Of a stretch of DNA of 64,000 nt, positions 26,337 to 35,708 are shown one piece after another. The position numbers and the translations under genes were made by a program. Position 1 is the stretch's first letter, and each line of letters opens with the position of its first letter. The stretch is taken from contig NZ_CP045571.1 of assembly GCF_009662475.1 (NCBI RefSeq), positions 1,672,501 through 1,736,500 of the forward strand. Reading direction: 5' to 3'. A model generated the notes under the pieces. The model had not been told where the DNA came from and searched no databases. It saw only the letters and a list, made by a program, of their open reading frames with translations. The stretch comes from Acidithiobacillus thiooxidans ATCC 19377 (GTDB taxonomy: Bacteria > Pseudomonadota > Gammaproteobacteria > Acidithiobacillales > Acidithiobacillaceae).

Positions 26337-28114
26337 GCTGGCTAAAACGCATCGGTCTCGGGAAAAAGGATCCGTCCACCCCCAGGCAGGCACCCCGCCT
26401 GGGGAAAGGCACCCCGTCTATCAAGGCAGAGCGCTTGCGGGACAGTGGTCCTATACTCTCAGCGACCATATCCGCACGGAAAGCTCCCTCCACGACACCT
26501 ATAGAATTAGAGTCGCCAGACCCTTTTGAGGGATTGGACCTATCCGCTACGGCTGCACGAGATACAACGGAATCTACAAACCCTGTAGACACGACAAAGG
26601 CCACAGAAAGCCGCCTGGACCCCAGCGGGGATACAGCCAGCCGCACGGACCCCTTGCATGGCGCGAACCCCTTGCATGGCGCAACCCCTTGGCAGGAAGC
26701 AACCACCATCCCGGAACACCAGGCGGCACCCGCAGACATTCCAGAGGACACACTTTTTTCCGCCGAGGCCGAATCGCCTGCACCTGTGCAACGTAAAAAT
26801 CGCGAAAATCCTGCCATGCGGATACTACGGCGCGGCCGTCAACGCAAGTCGATTCAGACGCCACCAAACGCGCAACCTGAAGCGAAGCAGAAAAAGACCT
26901 CGCGCCCAAAGAAGGGTAAAAAAGCCGGTCGCAACGTGGAATCTGTGGCCTTGGGCGTCACCCTGAACAAGGCCGATTTTTGGATTCGATTGCGCCCAGA
27001 TGGCACCGGTGAAAATCTGAATATCAGCAACCTGAACACATCGGATGCAGCAGGCTCCGAAAGTATGCCATTTTTCCGCCTCACCGAGTATGACAAAGGG
27101 ATCCTGCTTTCTAAAAAATTACGCGGTAAAAATCTCCGCAATGCCATGATTCGTGAAAGGGAAATCTCGGATATCCCCGTCAGTTTTCTAGCCTACAATA
27201 TTCGCTGGTTCACGCGGAAAACCACTGCACAAGTCGCCCATCAACCGGTACATCCTTTAGGGGCCAGCCTTTTTGCCTATGCCAAGGCACAGGGCTGGCA
27301 TCCGGAAAAAGGTATTTTGCTCTATACCGGCATCACCATGCAGGATTACACCCTCTGGGTTTATCTGGCTATCGGCAAAAATGGCATAGGCACCCCGCAA
27401 GTCGCCCAAATCAACGCCGAAGCAGATCGCCCCTTATTTAACATGTCTTACTCGGCGGGACTCCTGGCCAGCAAGGATTACGAAACGCATGCCATTCCAC
27501 CGGAAGCGCTTTTCCATTGGCTATCCAAGGGTCGCCATCGCCGTTACCCGCAACCCGACGAGTGGTTTGGCCTGGAAAGGATATATGTTGGTCGAGGCGT
27601 CATGGCATTAGGCATCACCGCCTGTCTGGCGGGGGGCGTCCTCTGGTGGTTTGGAAACGGCGCCTTGCATGCCGCGAATCTTCGCATGGCCCGCATTCAA
27701 CAGGAAACGGTTAACCTGAATCGGGAAAAGCAAACCTTTTTGCGTGCGCATTTACCAGTCATCGCCTACAGCTTCCAAATCCCTTTGAGAAAAGACCTGC
27801 AAGCCGCTTTTGCGCTCTGGAAGCCGGGCACACAGGTCATCTTGGCGGACGGGCTCCCCTTGCCTTTCAGTAGCGGAGGCTTTCAGTCACCGCTCATGGC
27901 TAACCGGGGGCCAGAACAGGCCCACGCTCCGGCGAAAATCGCCATCATCATCCCCGAAAGCAAAAATCTGGGCGACGGACAAAGCGCCTGGGTCTCTCCC
28001 AAAATTCTTTCTGCGGTTATCCAACAACCGGCACGGGATGGTTTCCATTTACAACACATCATCCGAAATTCTACAGGAGGTGGCTATGTCGTTATTTTCG
28101 GCAAGCGTCGTTAA
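26333..28114 (+). CDS. pilO: PilO-type pilus accessory protein (PilO2-like)
   Basis: A 593-residue inner-membrane protein starting at GTG inside the pilN stop. The first ~190 residues are disordered and rich in Pro/Thr/Arg, including an 18-bp DNA repeat (26651-26686) coding PLHGAN/PLHGAT. The middle is a globular part (VTLNKADFWIRLRPDG ... SLFAYAKAQGW) typical of type IVb PilO, followed by one membrane helix near residues 422-440 and a periplasmic C-terminus. It is longer than R64 PilO because of the N-terminal extension. Confidence 0.8.
   Translation: MSWLKRIGLGKKDPSTPRQAPRLGKGTPSIKAERLRDSGPILSATISARKAPSTTPIELESPDPFEGLDLSATAARDTTESTNPVDTTKATESRLDPSGDTASRTDPLHGANPLHGATPWQEATTIPEHQAAPADIPEDTLFSAEAESPAPVQRKNRENPAMRILRRGRQRKSIQTPPNAQPEAKQKKTSRPKKGKKAGRNVESVALGVTLNKADFWIRLRPDGTGENLNISNLNTSDAAGSESMPFFRLTEYDKGILLSKKLRGKNLRNAMIREREISDIPVSFLAYNIRWFTRKTTAQVAHQPVHPLGASLFAYAKAQGWHPEKGILLYTGITMQDYTLWVYLAIGKNGIGTPQVAQINAEADRPLFNMSYSAGLLASKDYETHAIPPEALFHWLSKGRHRRYPQPDEWFGLERIYVGRGVMALGITACLAGGVLWWFGNGALHAANLRMARIQQETVNLNREKQTFLRAHLPVIAYSFQIPLRKDLQAAFALWKPGTQVILADGLPLPFSSGGFQSPLMANRGPEQAHAPAKIAIIIPESKNLGDGQSAWVSPKILSAVIQQPARDGFHLQHIIRNSTGGGYVVIFGKRR
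26651..26686 (+). repeat. 18-bp tandem repeat in pilO
   Basis: Two near-identical 18-bp units (CCCTTGCATGGCGCGAAC form) plus a partial third, coding P-L-H-G-A-N/T. A related 18-bp repeat occurs at 36313-36348. Confidence 0.75.
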
Positions 28115-28721
28115 CACCCTAACGGGTGTTGTCGCCAAAAAAAGCGCAGAAGTGGCCGCCGCATCCGGTGCCCTACTGACGTCAGCGGGTATTCTCATCG
28201 GTGCCCATGGCATCGGTTTATGGAATAGTGCCCATACCGTGCAAAGTCAGGCAACCAGCGCCAGACAATCGCTCTTCAACACGCAATCCCATCTGCAAAA
28301 CATGGAAATGCGGATAAAATATCTGTCCAAAAAAATGCCAGCTGTATGCGCGACGTCATCCATCCGCGCTGCCTCTGCCCCCGTTTGCACGTCATCCTCG
28401 CACCGGGCCTATAGCGCCATCACGGAAAACCTGCGGGCGCTTTACCTCGATTTACCCCAATGGGCGGCACAGAATGGGGTCACCATCAGCAATATCATGA
28501 GCAATCAGGGTTTGATGTCTGGACCAGCCACGCGTGTTACGCCGGTACCGGGATATCCCGGTATTTCCCAGCAGGTCATCAAAGTCAGTGGCAGCTATGC
28601 CACGCTCTCCGGTTTGCATCATTTTGTGCAGGCGATGCCCACAGGGATTGAATTGACGGGAATCACCATTCAGAAAAAACACTTTACAGGAGAGATAACG
28701 GTCTATGGCATCACTGCTTGA
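28086..28721 (+). CDS. pilP: Pilus assembly protein, PilP position (GspM/PilO-like fold)
   Basis: A 211-residue protein starting at the ATG after ACAGGAGG. A single hydrophobic segment lies at about residues 24-45, followed by a coiled stretch and a C-terminal domain ending VIKVSGSYATLSGLHHFVQAMPTGIELTGITIQ, which resembles the alignment-complex fold of PilO/GspM. It occupies the pilP place between pilO and pilQ, so I use that name for position; sequence likeness to R64 PilP itself is not clear. It overlaps pilO at its start and pilQ at its end. Confidence 0.7.
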   Translation: MSLFSASVVNTLTGVVAKKSAEVAAASGALLTSAGILIGAHGIGLWNSAHTVQSQATSARQSLFNTQSHLQNMEMRIKYLSKKMPAVCATSSIRAASAPVCTSSSHRAYSAITENLRALYLDLPQWAAQNGVTISNIMSNQGLMSGPATRVTPVPGYPGISQQVIKVSGSYATLSGLHHFVQAMPTGIELTGITIQKKHFTGEITVYGITA

Positions 28722-30783
28722 ACATTTCCGTCCATGGACCTCTTCGGATCCTATTCCCGGGTTTCAGGGCTTACTCATACCAGAAACTTTTGGTCAGGGT
28801 CTGAGCAGCTTACATGAAGCCATGTTCATGGTCGGATACAAAAAACACGAAATCTTTTACATCCATGATTATGTACGGGTCACCGGCGTCCATGAACAAG
28901 AGGCGGTCCTCCATTTAGGCATCGGCGGCCATGACCGCATCGCGGCCGCCCTGGCCTTATGGAAAGGTCACGCATGGCTCCCTTTGGGTACCGCGAAAAA
29001 TCTTGATATCCGCTATTTGCGCCCATACGCTGTACCTTTACAAACCTATGAACTCAACGCCGGTTCCATACCCCTTGCCGCCTCACCAAAAGGGTTGCTC
29101 TACGGGGTTGCCCATACCGACGCTTTCAAGGGTCCACTGATTGAAACCCATCTGAATGTCTCCATACAGTACCAGATAGATCGGGTTAAAAATCTGGTAA
29201 AGGATGGCATCAATCCCGCACTGTCTTTGCGGGATGTGCTGGAACGGCTGGAAATCATCGCACCCGACATACTGGAATATCTGGATGAGCAATGGGCGGG
29301 CGAAACGGCGGCAGGCACACATCCCCAATTTGCTGAAATGGTTTACCGTGAAGGCGAAGTGGCCGCACCGATTCTCGCCCTGATTATGGGAAAAATACCA
29401 GGCAGTTCTCTGCCGGAAGGGGTATCGCAGGACCCCTTTGTGTGCCGTGAAAATCCGGCCCATATTCCGTCGATTCATTATGCCATCACCACCACCGGCT
29501 CCGTAGAATCCTTGTATCAAAAAGGGATTCGTGACACGGAACGGGATTTTGTCAATGCCTGCAAAATGGAAGGTGAAGATCGTTACAATGAAATCATCAA
29601 CCGCCTCCTGGTGCATGCCTCCTATCAGGGCTTTTCCGATCTGCATTTCTCTCCGGTCCAGGAAGCAGGCATTGTGGAGCGGCGCAAAGATGGCACCAAA
29701 GGACTGGTTCGGTCTTTTCCCAGGGAAGAATACATCCGTCTGGTCGGCATCATCCTCAACCGGATGGGCAATGTCGATACCCGCCTGCAAGCCGAAGGAC
29801 GCATCCCCGAAGAAGAACTGCCACCGGAACTCGCGGGACGTTTTGAGTTCCGCATAGAGTATATGTCGGTCGTGCAAGGTCGCGGGGAAACCGGTTCACT
29901 GACGCTGCGCGTACTCAATCTGATGAATGAAACCGCCGTCCTGGAAACCCTGGGGTTCACCGACGATGATCTGGATTATATCTACAAGGTGCTGCATACC
30001 GGCAAGGGCCTGGTTCTGGCCACAGGACCCACCGGCAGCGGTAAAACGACCACGCTCTATGCCATGATGCGCGCCATTGATGCCATACAGACGTCCGTGC
30101 AGAGTGTCGAAAATCCCGTAGAAATTCGGGTGGGTCTCTGGCGTCAGCATCAACTCATTCGCGAGAGAGCGGAACATCTGGAATGGGCCGACTGGAATAA
30201 AGGGTTATTGAGAAATGACCCTGATGTCATCCTGCAAGGCGAAGTGCGTAATGCCGATTTGTTTGAGCAGGTAGCCGATATGGCCAATACCGGCCATCTG
30301 GCGTTTGCCACCTTTCACGCGTCCAGTGCCGCGCTAGCCGTTGGACGCTTACGGCAAATGCGCACGACACATGGCGATCCGCTGGATATCGATATGATCG
30401 CCAGCCTGATGCATTGTATCATCGCCCAGGGCCTGGCCCGGCGTCTTTGCCCGCATTGTGCCATTCCCGATGAACGACCAAGCACCCAACTTTTTCTCAG
30501 CACATTGCCCGAGGCCATCCAAAAAACGGCCACTCCGAAAATGGCCGCCGATATGGGTTGCACCCATTGTGGAGATACCGGATATGTCGGGCGCTTTCTG
30601 GTCTACGAAATACTGCGTTTTACCAAAGCCGTGCGTGAACAAATCACCAGCGGCTGCACACTGGCTGACATAGAAAAGGCCATGCCCGCAGGCAGCAGCA
30701 TGATGGACAAGCTCAAATCCCATGTGGCCCAGGGAGATACCAGTGTGGAAGAAGCCTATCGGCTCAGTGGAGAAATTTTCTAA
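28705..30783 (+). CDS. pilQ: PilQ-type pilus assembly ATPase (GspE/PilB family)
   Basis: A 692-residue ATPase that drives thin-pilus extension. Walker A GPTGSGKTTT is near residue 441, Asp box QSVENPVEIRV, Walker B-like VILQGEVRNADLFEQ and His box TGHLAFATFHASSA follow. A tetracysteine zinc site (CPHC...CTHCGD) occurs near residues 581-620 as in PilB/GspE proteins. The ~280-residue N-terminal part is longer than in R64 PilQ and unrecognised. Co-transcribed with pilR, which starts at the overlapping TAATG. Confidence 0.93.
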   Translation: MASLLEHFRPWTSSDPIPGFQGLLIPETFGQGLSSLHEAMFMVGYKKHEIFYIHDYVRVTGVHEQEAVLHLGIGGHDRIAAALALWKGHAWLPLGTAKNLDIRYLRPYAVPLQTYELNAGSIPLAASPKGLLYGVAHTDAFKGPLIETHLNVSIQYQIDRVKNLVKDGINPALSLRDVLERLEIIAPDILEYLDEQWAGETAAGTHPQFAEMVYREGEVAAPILALIMGKIPGSSLPEGVSQDPFVCRENPAHIPSIHYAITTTGSVESLYQKGIRDTERDFVNACKMEGEDRYNEIINRLLVHASYQGFSDLHFSPVQEAGIVERRKDGTKGLVRSFPREEYIRLVGIILNRMGNVDTRLQAEGRIPEEELPPELAGRFEFRIEYMSVVQGRGETGSLTLRVLNLMNETAVLETLGFTDDDLDYIYKVLHTGKGLVLATGPTGSGKTTTLYAMMRAIDAIQTSVQSVENPVEIRVGLWRQHQLIRERAEHLEWADWNKGLLRNDPDVILQGEVRNADLFEQVADMANTGHLAFATFHASSAALAVGRLRQMRTTHGDPLDIDMIASLMHCIIAQGLARRLCPHCAIPDERPSTQLFLSTLPEAIQKTATPKMAADMGCTHCGDTGYVGRFLVYEILRFTKAVREQITSGCTLADIEKAMPAGSSMMDKLKSHVAQGDTSVEEAYRLSGEIF

Positions 30784-31985
30784 TGCAAAAGGTCTACCAT
30801 TACCTCGCACGGAATAACAGCGGAAAAAATCTGGAAGGCATCCTGGCCACCGAGAGCGAGGAGCAGGCTTTTCTTGAATTACGGCAAAGAGGACTGCAGC
30901 CTCTGGCAGTGGACTTCTCCATTGACGATACTTTCAATCTGTTCACCACCCCCAATTTTTCCCCCGATGCTTTAGCCGCTTATTATCTGGGATTGGGGCT
31001 GCGTATTAAAAATGGCATGGATGTCGTGGATGCCGTCGAAGATATGGCCGACCAACCTACGCACTTTCGCGTCAAACTCTGCGCCAATGAACTCGTGAAC
31101 CACATGCGCAGTGGACTCAAATTGGGTGTAGCCATGGAAAAAGCGGGATTTCCGGAACGCGACTACAACATCATTAAGGCCCTGGAAACAGGAGCCAAGA
31201 CCTCTGTGGGTCTGGAAAACATCGCCAATGATTACCGCCGTAGCGCCAGTATTCAAAAGAAAGTCAAAGGGATGTTACTGGAACCGGCCTTTATGGCCAT
31301 TGTCGGCATCATCGCTATCTGGGCAACAATGGTTTTTGCTGTCCCTATCTTCCAACGGGTTTTTAACGACCTGACCGAGGAAGGCGGAAAAATCCCCGGA
31401 TATGCGCAGGTGTTTTATCATTTATCAGATATCTTTGACAGTTTCCTGGTCTTTGACAGTATCCTGTATTTCGCCGTTTTCATCGGTCTGGCTTTTTTCC
31501 TGCAGTCCCGTACTTTCAAAAAGTGGCTGGACCATATCAGCACGCTCCGGCAATTTTCAGAAATGGTGGATAACGCAGCCTTATGGGGCGGCTTTCGCTT
31601 GTTGATTGATACCAGCATCCAACCCCAGGTTATCCCGGACATGCTCGCCAAATCCGCTTCCCGTGAAGATTCCAAACGCGCTTTCGAAGCACTGGGGGTC
31701 ATGATGAAGCGCGGCATGAAATACCCAGAAGCCATTCGTCAGTCAGGTTTTCCCAGCTATATCGGCAAAGACGCCGCATCGGCCATGGAAGCCCCGGGTT
31801 TGGTGGCGCAAACAGAAGCCCTCACCATGATGAACAATCTCCTGGCCCTGCGCGTGGAGGAAATGGCCGACAAAGTGGTCACCGTATCGCACATTATCGT
31901 CACCATCGCTTCCTCCCTCATGATTCTGGGGATTATGGCGTTGACCATAATGCCGGTCATGATTACGGAACTGCATTTAGCCTGA
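30783..31985 (+). CDS. pilR: PilR-type pilus platform protein (GspF/PilC family)
   Basis: A 400-residue inner-membrane platform protein with two GspF domains (about residues 60-185 and 260-380), each preceding hydrophobic helices near residues 170-195, 215-240 and 365-395. FAVPIFQRVFNDL and the final MALTIMPVMITELHLA match the family. It works with the PilQ ATPase. Last gene of the pil operon; promoter module E follows immediately. Confidence 0.9.
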   Translation: MQKVYHYLARNNSGKNLEGILATESEEQAFLELRQRGLQPLAVDFSIDDTFNLFTTPNFSPDALAAYYLGLGLRIKNGMDVVDAVEDMADQPTHFRVKLCANELVNHMRSGLKLGVAMEKAGFPERDYNIIKALETGAKTSVGLENIANDYRRSASIQKKVKGMLLEPAFMAIVGIIAIWATMVFAVPIFQRVFNDLTEEGGKIPGYAQVFYHLSDIFDSFLVFDSILYFAVFIGLAFFLQSRTFKKWLDHISTLRQFSEMVDNAALWGGFRLLIDTSIQPQVIPDMLAKSASREDSKRAFEALGVMMKRGMKYPEAIRQSGFPSYIGKDAASAMEAPGLVAQTEALTMMNNLLALRVEEMADKVVTVSHIIVTIASSLMILGIMALTIMPVMITELHLA

Positions 31986-31989
31986 AAAT

Positions 31990-32055
31990 TGAAAAAACCG
32001 AAAAAAAGCGGGTTAATTTTACACACATCCTCCCCGGACCCTTGCATGATAGGTC
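31990..32055 (+). promoter_or_regulatory. Promoter module copy E (before the exported protein gene)
   Basis: CTGAAAATTGAAAAAACC, then GAAAAAAAGC from 32000, TTAATTTTACACAC, and a -10-like CATGAT at 32045, 45 bp after the reference G. TAGGTCTATCATC follows. Confidence 0.7.
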
Positions 32056-32090
32056 TATCATCAATTTCGCGCCCTAACAGGAGGGTTCAC

Positions 32091-33977
32091 ATGGTTGCCC
32101 GCAAAGCTACAACAAACAAGCCGGTATTATCCAGGATCCGCAAACACGCTCTCTACATGGCGATTGCGGCAGCCATGAGCGGTACCTGCCTGTTTTCCGC
32201 GAATGCCAGCGCTGCCGGACTGGTCACCACAACGGGTGTGCAAGCGCTCATGGCAACAGAAACAGTTACCGGCAAATCACAAACCACCGTCGCCAGTATC
32301 GGTCCACTCACGAACGAAAGCAGTTCCGAGCAGCAAAGTGGTCTGGAATCCAACATGGATTCCAGCTCTCTGGCTGTGGTTCCCGTTAATGCATCTCTGG
32401 GCTCAACCATTTATTCCAGCAACCAGGATGCGGAAAACGCCGTTTCCGGATACCTGAAAAATTACGAACAACAGATAGCAGATGCCGTCGTTGGATCCAT
32501 GAAATCCAGTGGTACCGAAGTGCAATTGGGGATGTTCACCTATATTCAGAATGTACAGATTGCCAATCCGTCCGGAGCCAGCCCTTCAAAGGCGCAGGTT
32601 TACGCTACGGTACAGGTTCAGCCCAATGGCAGTTATCAGTTTTTGGGCACCAATGTGAATAACGATACACTGTATTTGCTGTATGCCATTTATCAGCAAA
32701 GCAAGGATGCCGCTTACTTGCCCGCCGGGTGGACCGTACCGTATGCCGGGGAGACCCGCTGGGAACTCGACCAGATCACGGAAGAAGGGGACACCATTCA
32801 GTCGGCACCGGTCTCCATCGATGGCAACGTGTGGCACACCATACAGGATAATGGGGCCTATGATGGCACGGAAACCGTGACCAACGGCGTTGAGAAAATC
32901 AATTATGACCCCGGTGTGGAAAGTCTGATGCAAAACCAGATTAAAGCACTGATGAACCAATACAATGCCAGCCTGGCGGTGGTGATGTATGGTGAACAGG
33001 TGAAGGTATCCCGGAATAGTGCTGGTCAGCCGTTGACTGCCATTTCTGTGAATAGCCGTGTTCTTGAAAAATCTTGCGGCAGCCCAAGTACGTTCAAAAA
33101 TACTGGGCAATACGGATATCTTCTGACGGAAGTAGAGAATGAATATATTGTGCAGCCAAGCGGTAGCTACGCTGATGCTGGACAGGTTCAAGCTAATACC
33201 ATCTCTCCGTCAGAGAACTACACAGAATCTGCTTCAGTTCCAAGCGGTGACAACGACTCACAGCTTGAACCCGACGTGGTATTCCCAATCGCCCCTGATG
33301 CCGGCGACCTCATCAACTGGCAGTCTGGATCTCCATTACCATCCAGTGATTACGTGTATATGGCGCCGATTACCGATTCATCTGGTAATGGCAATACAAC
33401 CACCGAAATTAATAGCGCATATGGTCCAATCAATGTTTGCGTGTCACCCAATGAAGACATCATTACTGGTCCAACCGAGTATTCCTCTGGAGGATGCGGC
33501 AAGGATGGGTGCTGGAATCCTTTTACATATTATCAAGCACTAAATATAGAGCCAGTGCAAATAAATGGAAACCCGGATAATTTTGTATGTGGATATATTC
33601 CCGGAGAATATCCGGACATCCAATGTGCTATGGAAATGGATACAACATATTATTATCTGGGAACCAACCCAGATTGGAACTATTGTTTCGTTGGTGCTGA
33701 CATAACTGGAGGGAGTTCCGCTGTTGCGGGACTGCCAGTAGGGTACGCATTAACACAACCAAGTTGGGGCAACTGCGCGCCATACGTTGGTCCATCAACA
33801 GCCATCGAAGAATCAGATTATTCTTATAATCCACCAGCTGTTAACGATTTTGAATTCGCAGAATATCCTGGAGCGAACAATTCAATCGGATATGATGGAG
33901 GAACAGAAACTCCCGCTATGTATAACTGCACTCCAAGTGGATGCACTTATGATCCACCATATTCATTCTACAAATGA
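32091..33977 (+). CDS. Large exported protein, possible pilus-tip or surface protein
   Basis: A 628-residue secreted protein with a signal peptide (residues 1-41, cleavage near ANASA-AG). It starts at the ATG after AGGAGGG. No prepilin GFxxxE motif is present. The N-terminal ~320 residues are Ser/Thr/Gln-rich with helical parts; the C-terminal half is Tyr/Pro/Asn-rich with about fourteen cysteines and many short motifs such as CGKDGCWNPFTYY. DNA composition becomes clearly more A/T-rich from about 33,060, inside the gene. In R64 the gene cluster ends with the variable tip adhesin PilV; this gene holds that position, so a receptor-binding role is possible but inferred. Confidence 0.7.
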   Translation: MVARKATTNKPVLSRIRKHALYMAIAAAMSGTCLFSANASAAGLVTTTGVQALMATETVTGKSQTTVASIGPLTNESSSEQQSGLESNMDSSSLAVVPVNASLGSTIYSSNQDAENAVSGYLKNYEQQIADAVVGSMKSSGTEVQLGMFTYIQNVQIANPSGASPSKAQVYATVQVQPNGSYQFLGTNVNNDTLYLLYAIYQQSKDAAYLPAGWTVPYAGETRWELDQITEEGDTIQSAPVSIDGNVWHTIQDNGAYDGTETVTNGVEKINYDPGVESLMQNQIKALMNQYNASLAVVMYGEQVKVSRNSAGQPLTAISVNSRVLEKSCGSPSTFKNTGQYGYLLTEVENEYIVQPSGSYADAGQVQANTISPSENYTESASVPSGDNDSQLEPDVVFPIAPDAGDLINWQSGSPLPSSDYVYMAPITDSSGNGNTTTEINSAYGPINVCVSPNEDIITGPTEYSSGGCGKDGCWNPFTYYQALNIEPVQINGNPDNFVCGYIPGEYPDIQCAMEMDTTYYYLGTNPDWNYCFVGADITGGSSAVAGLPVGYALTQPSWGNCAPYVGPSTAIEESDYSYNPPAVNDFEFAEYPGANNSIGYDGGTETPAMYNCTPSGCTYDPPYSFYK

Positions 33978-34543
33978 TAAAGTGCATAGCAGTTGGCGAC
34001 AATCAACAAAGGTTCGACTTTGTTGCTAAAGAAAGGGAAATGGTATTAGGTGAATCGATTAATGTTCCGTCGTTCTCATTATTGATAAAAAATTTTGGAT
34101 ATATCTTTATTGAAGACGGTAAATTTATAGGGTCTTTCGTGCTAATACCATATTCCAAATACCACTTCCCAAAGCCCAAATTCCCAGATGGATATCGGCC
34201 AAGGTCTAACTATGCTCATATCGGATTTATCACTTCTTCGTCAAAAAAGAATAATATATTCGACCTTGTTAGAGCGTTTTCTGAGGCGCTCGAGAAGAGG
34301 CCTGACTTAATATTCCCTCTAACCATTACCGCAAAAGCCTCAACAAAACATGGGCTTCTATTTCAGTATATGTGCGGTTTTCAAAGAGCCTATGGAAAAG
34401 AAGACATTGAAAATTCAGGTTATGGAGCAATCACGATCAACAAACCTTTTGACAGTTTAGCTTGGGCAAAGAAAAACTTTAGGAAAGCACTATCAGAATA
34501 CAGGAGAGACATTGATAAATATCAGCATGCCATTCATCCTTGA
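33974..34543 (+). CDS. Hypothetical protein in an A/T-rich island
   Basis: A 189-residue soluble protein, strongly A/T-rich in codon use. Start ATGA overlaps the preceding stop, so it is coupled to the exported protein gene. The middle (YAHIGFITSSSKKNNIFDLVRAFSEALEKRP) has a mixed alpha/beta look. I do not recognise it. Its fixed place between the exported protein and a SecB-like chaperone suggests a role in making or exporting that protein. Confidence 0.6.
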   Translation: MIKCIAVGDNQQRFDFVAKEREMVLGESINVPSFSLLIKNFGYIFIEDGKFIGSFVLIPYSKYHFPKPKFPDGYRPRSNYAHIGFITSSSKKNNIFDLVRAFSEALEKRPDLIFPLTITAKASTKHGLLFQYMCGFQRAYGKEDIENSGYGAITINKPFDSLAWAKKNFRKALSEYRRDIDKYQHAIHP

Positions 34544-34952
34544 GACTGATATCCAATCATCTGGCACCTATAAAGTAGACCCTGAAATAAATTCAAGGGT
34601 AGATATAAACATGAGCACAATACTATATTCTATGTCCGATGATATTACCTATCTAGCAAGCATAGAAATACTATATAGAATATACAGAGACAAAATAATC
34701 ATAGGCAAACAGATGACAAAAGCAGGCGCATTTGTGATAACTTCAAAAGAAGAGGACCCAGAAATGCTAGATGACATATTGATGGTAAAAACACCTTCTA
34801 TTTTATACGACTACGCAAGAAAAAAAATAAAGAGTTTCTGGATTTTGATGGATTACCCACCATTCGCTGTAGGTGATTACAACTTTAAAAAATCATTAGA
34901 AGATAGAAAAATATTAATGCCAAACAGGCCTCTACCAATTGCTTTAGACTGA
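34512..34952 (+). CDS. SecB-like chaperone
   Basis: A 146-residue protein with the SecB pattern: an N-terminal strand set (YKVDPEINSRVDINMSTILY), AGAFVIT matching the GGIFSI-like segment, TPSILYDYARKKIKSFW corresponding to P-NILFPYARE-I, and a C-terminal DYPPFAVGDYNFKKSLEDR corresponding to FPP-L-L-P-NF. SecB keeps exported proteins unfolded for the Sec pathway. The gene overlaps its neighbour by 32 bases and is two genes from the signal-peptide protein at 32091, with another signal-peptide protein downstream, so it may be a dedicated chaperone for them. Confidence is moderate because overall identity looks low. Confidence 0.65.
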   Translation: MINISMPFILETDIQSSGTYKVDPEINSRVDINMSTILYSMSDDITYLASIEILYRIYRDKIIIGKQMTKAGAFVITSKEEDPEMLDDILMVKTPSILYDYARKKIKSFWILMDYPPFAVGDYNFKKSLEDRKILMPNRPLPIALD

Positions 34953-34968
34953 AACCAAGGAGCTTATT

Positions 34969-35661
34969 ATGAAACCAATCGTAGCTGCAATTATGATCGG
35001 GTGCACAATATCAACAGCGCCTCTATTATCATCCGCATCAGTAACATACAATATGGTAAACCTTAAAAAAATACCAAAACTGAAAATCTCAGTCAGCCAG
35101 GGAGAATGGTTTGGTCACGGAACTTTTAATACAAACGGCGTAGTTATAAAATCAAAAAAGCCAATGCATGTTTGCATCAAAAACCCTGATGATTTCCTAA
35201 GGTTAGAATTTGGTGGCGCCAACAGTAATAAATATTTACAGAATAATTGCGCAATAAATTTAATAGAAAACGGCGTAGCTGGATTCTATGTTAAATATAT
35301 ATGTGTACCTTATGCCATGGTAGATAGAGCCATATCTTATTATAAGTCAAACAATAACCACATAAAAGGTTTCACCAATTATGTGGAGAAAATTTATAAA
35401 GTCAAAACAGACGGGCCTATTCTACATTTCATTAAAATAGAAAATACAGTCAAAAAACTTAATGGCAAAAAAACAGGTTCAACAGTTACCAGTAACGTAG
35501 ATCTGATATTTACAAATAAGCCATGCATTGAACCTGTCAAAATACCAACAAATGCAGAGATGAAGAAAGAAGGAAAAAACGTACCAACAAATAAAGAGCT
35601 TGAAAAAGAATTGGTCCACAGACTTGGCAAGGATCCTTTCAAAGAAAACAACAACCAATAA
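34969..35661 (+). CDS. Exported hypothetical protein
   Basis: A 230-residue protein with a signal peptide (residues 1-24, cleavage near SSA-SV), preceded by AAGGAGC. Five cysteines lie in the mature part (positions near 69, 94, 113, 185), likely disulfide-bonded. The C-terminus is Lys/Glu/Pro-rich. Codon use is A/T-rich as in the two upstream genes. Unrecognised; it may be a partner or substrate of the SecB-like chaperone. Confidence 0.6.
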   Translation: MKPIVAAIMIGCTISTAPLLSSASVTYNMVNLKKIPKLKISVSQGEWFGHGTFNTNGVVIKSKKPMHVCIKNPDDFLRLEFGGANSNKYLQNNCAINLIENGVAGFYVKYICVPYAMVDRAISYYKSNNNHIKGFTNYVEKIYKVKTDGPILHFIKIENTVKKLNGKKTGSTVTSNVDLIFTNKPCIEPVKIPTNAEMKKEGKNVPTNKELEKELVHRLGKDPFKENNNQ

Positions 35662-35681
35662 AGGTGATATTGATATCAAAA

Positions 35682-35708
35682 TCGCTAGGCGCGAAACTCC
35701 ACGTCTAG
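35682..35708. terminator. Possible hairpin terminator
   Basis: CGCTAG ... CTAGCG inverted repeat about 20 bases after the 34969-35661 gene. The loop is long and no T-run follows, so it may not be a terminator. Confidence 0.35.

Noticed and set aside
32091-33977. PilV with a shufflon downstream
   Set aside because: There is no prepilin GFxxxE motif, no inverted shufflon repeats and no Rci-like recombinase after the gene; only position suggests a tip protein.
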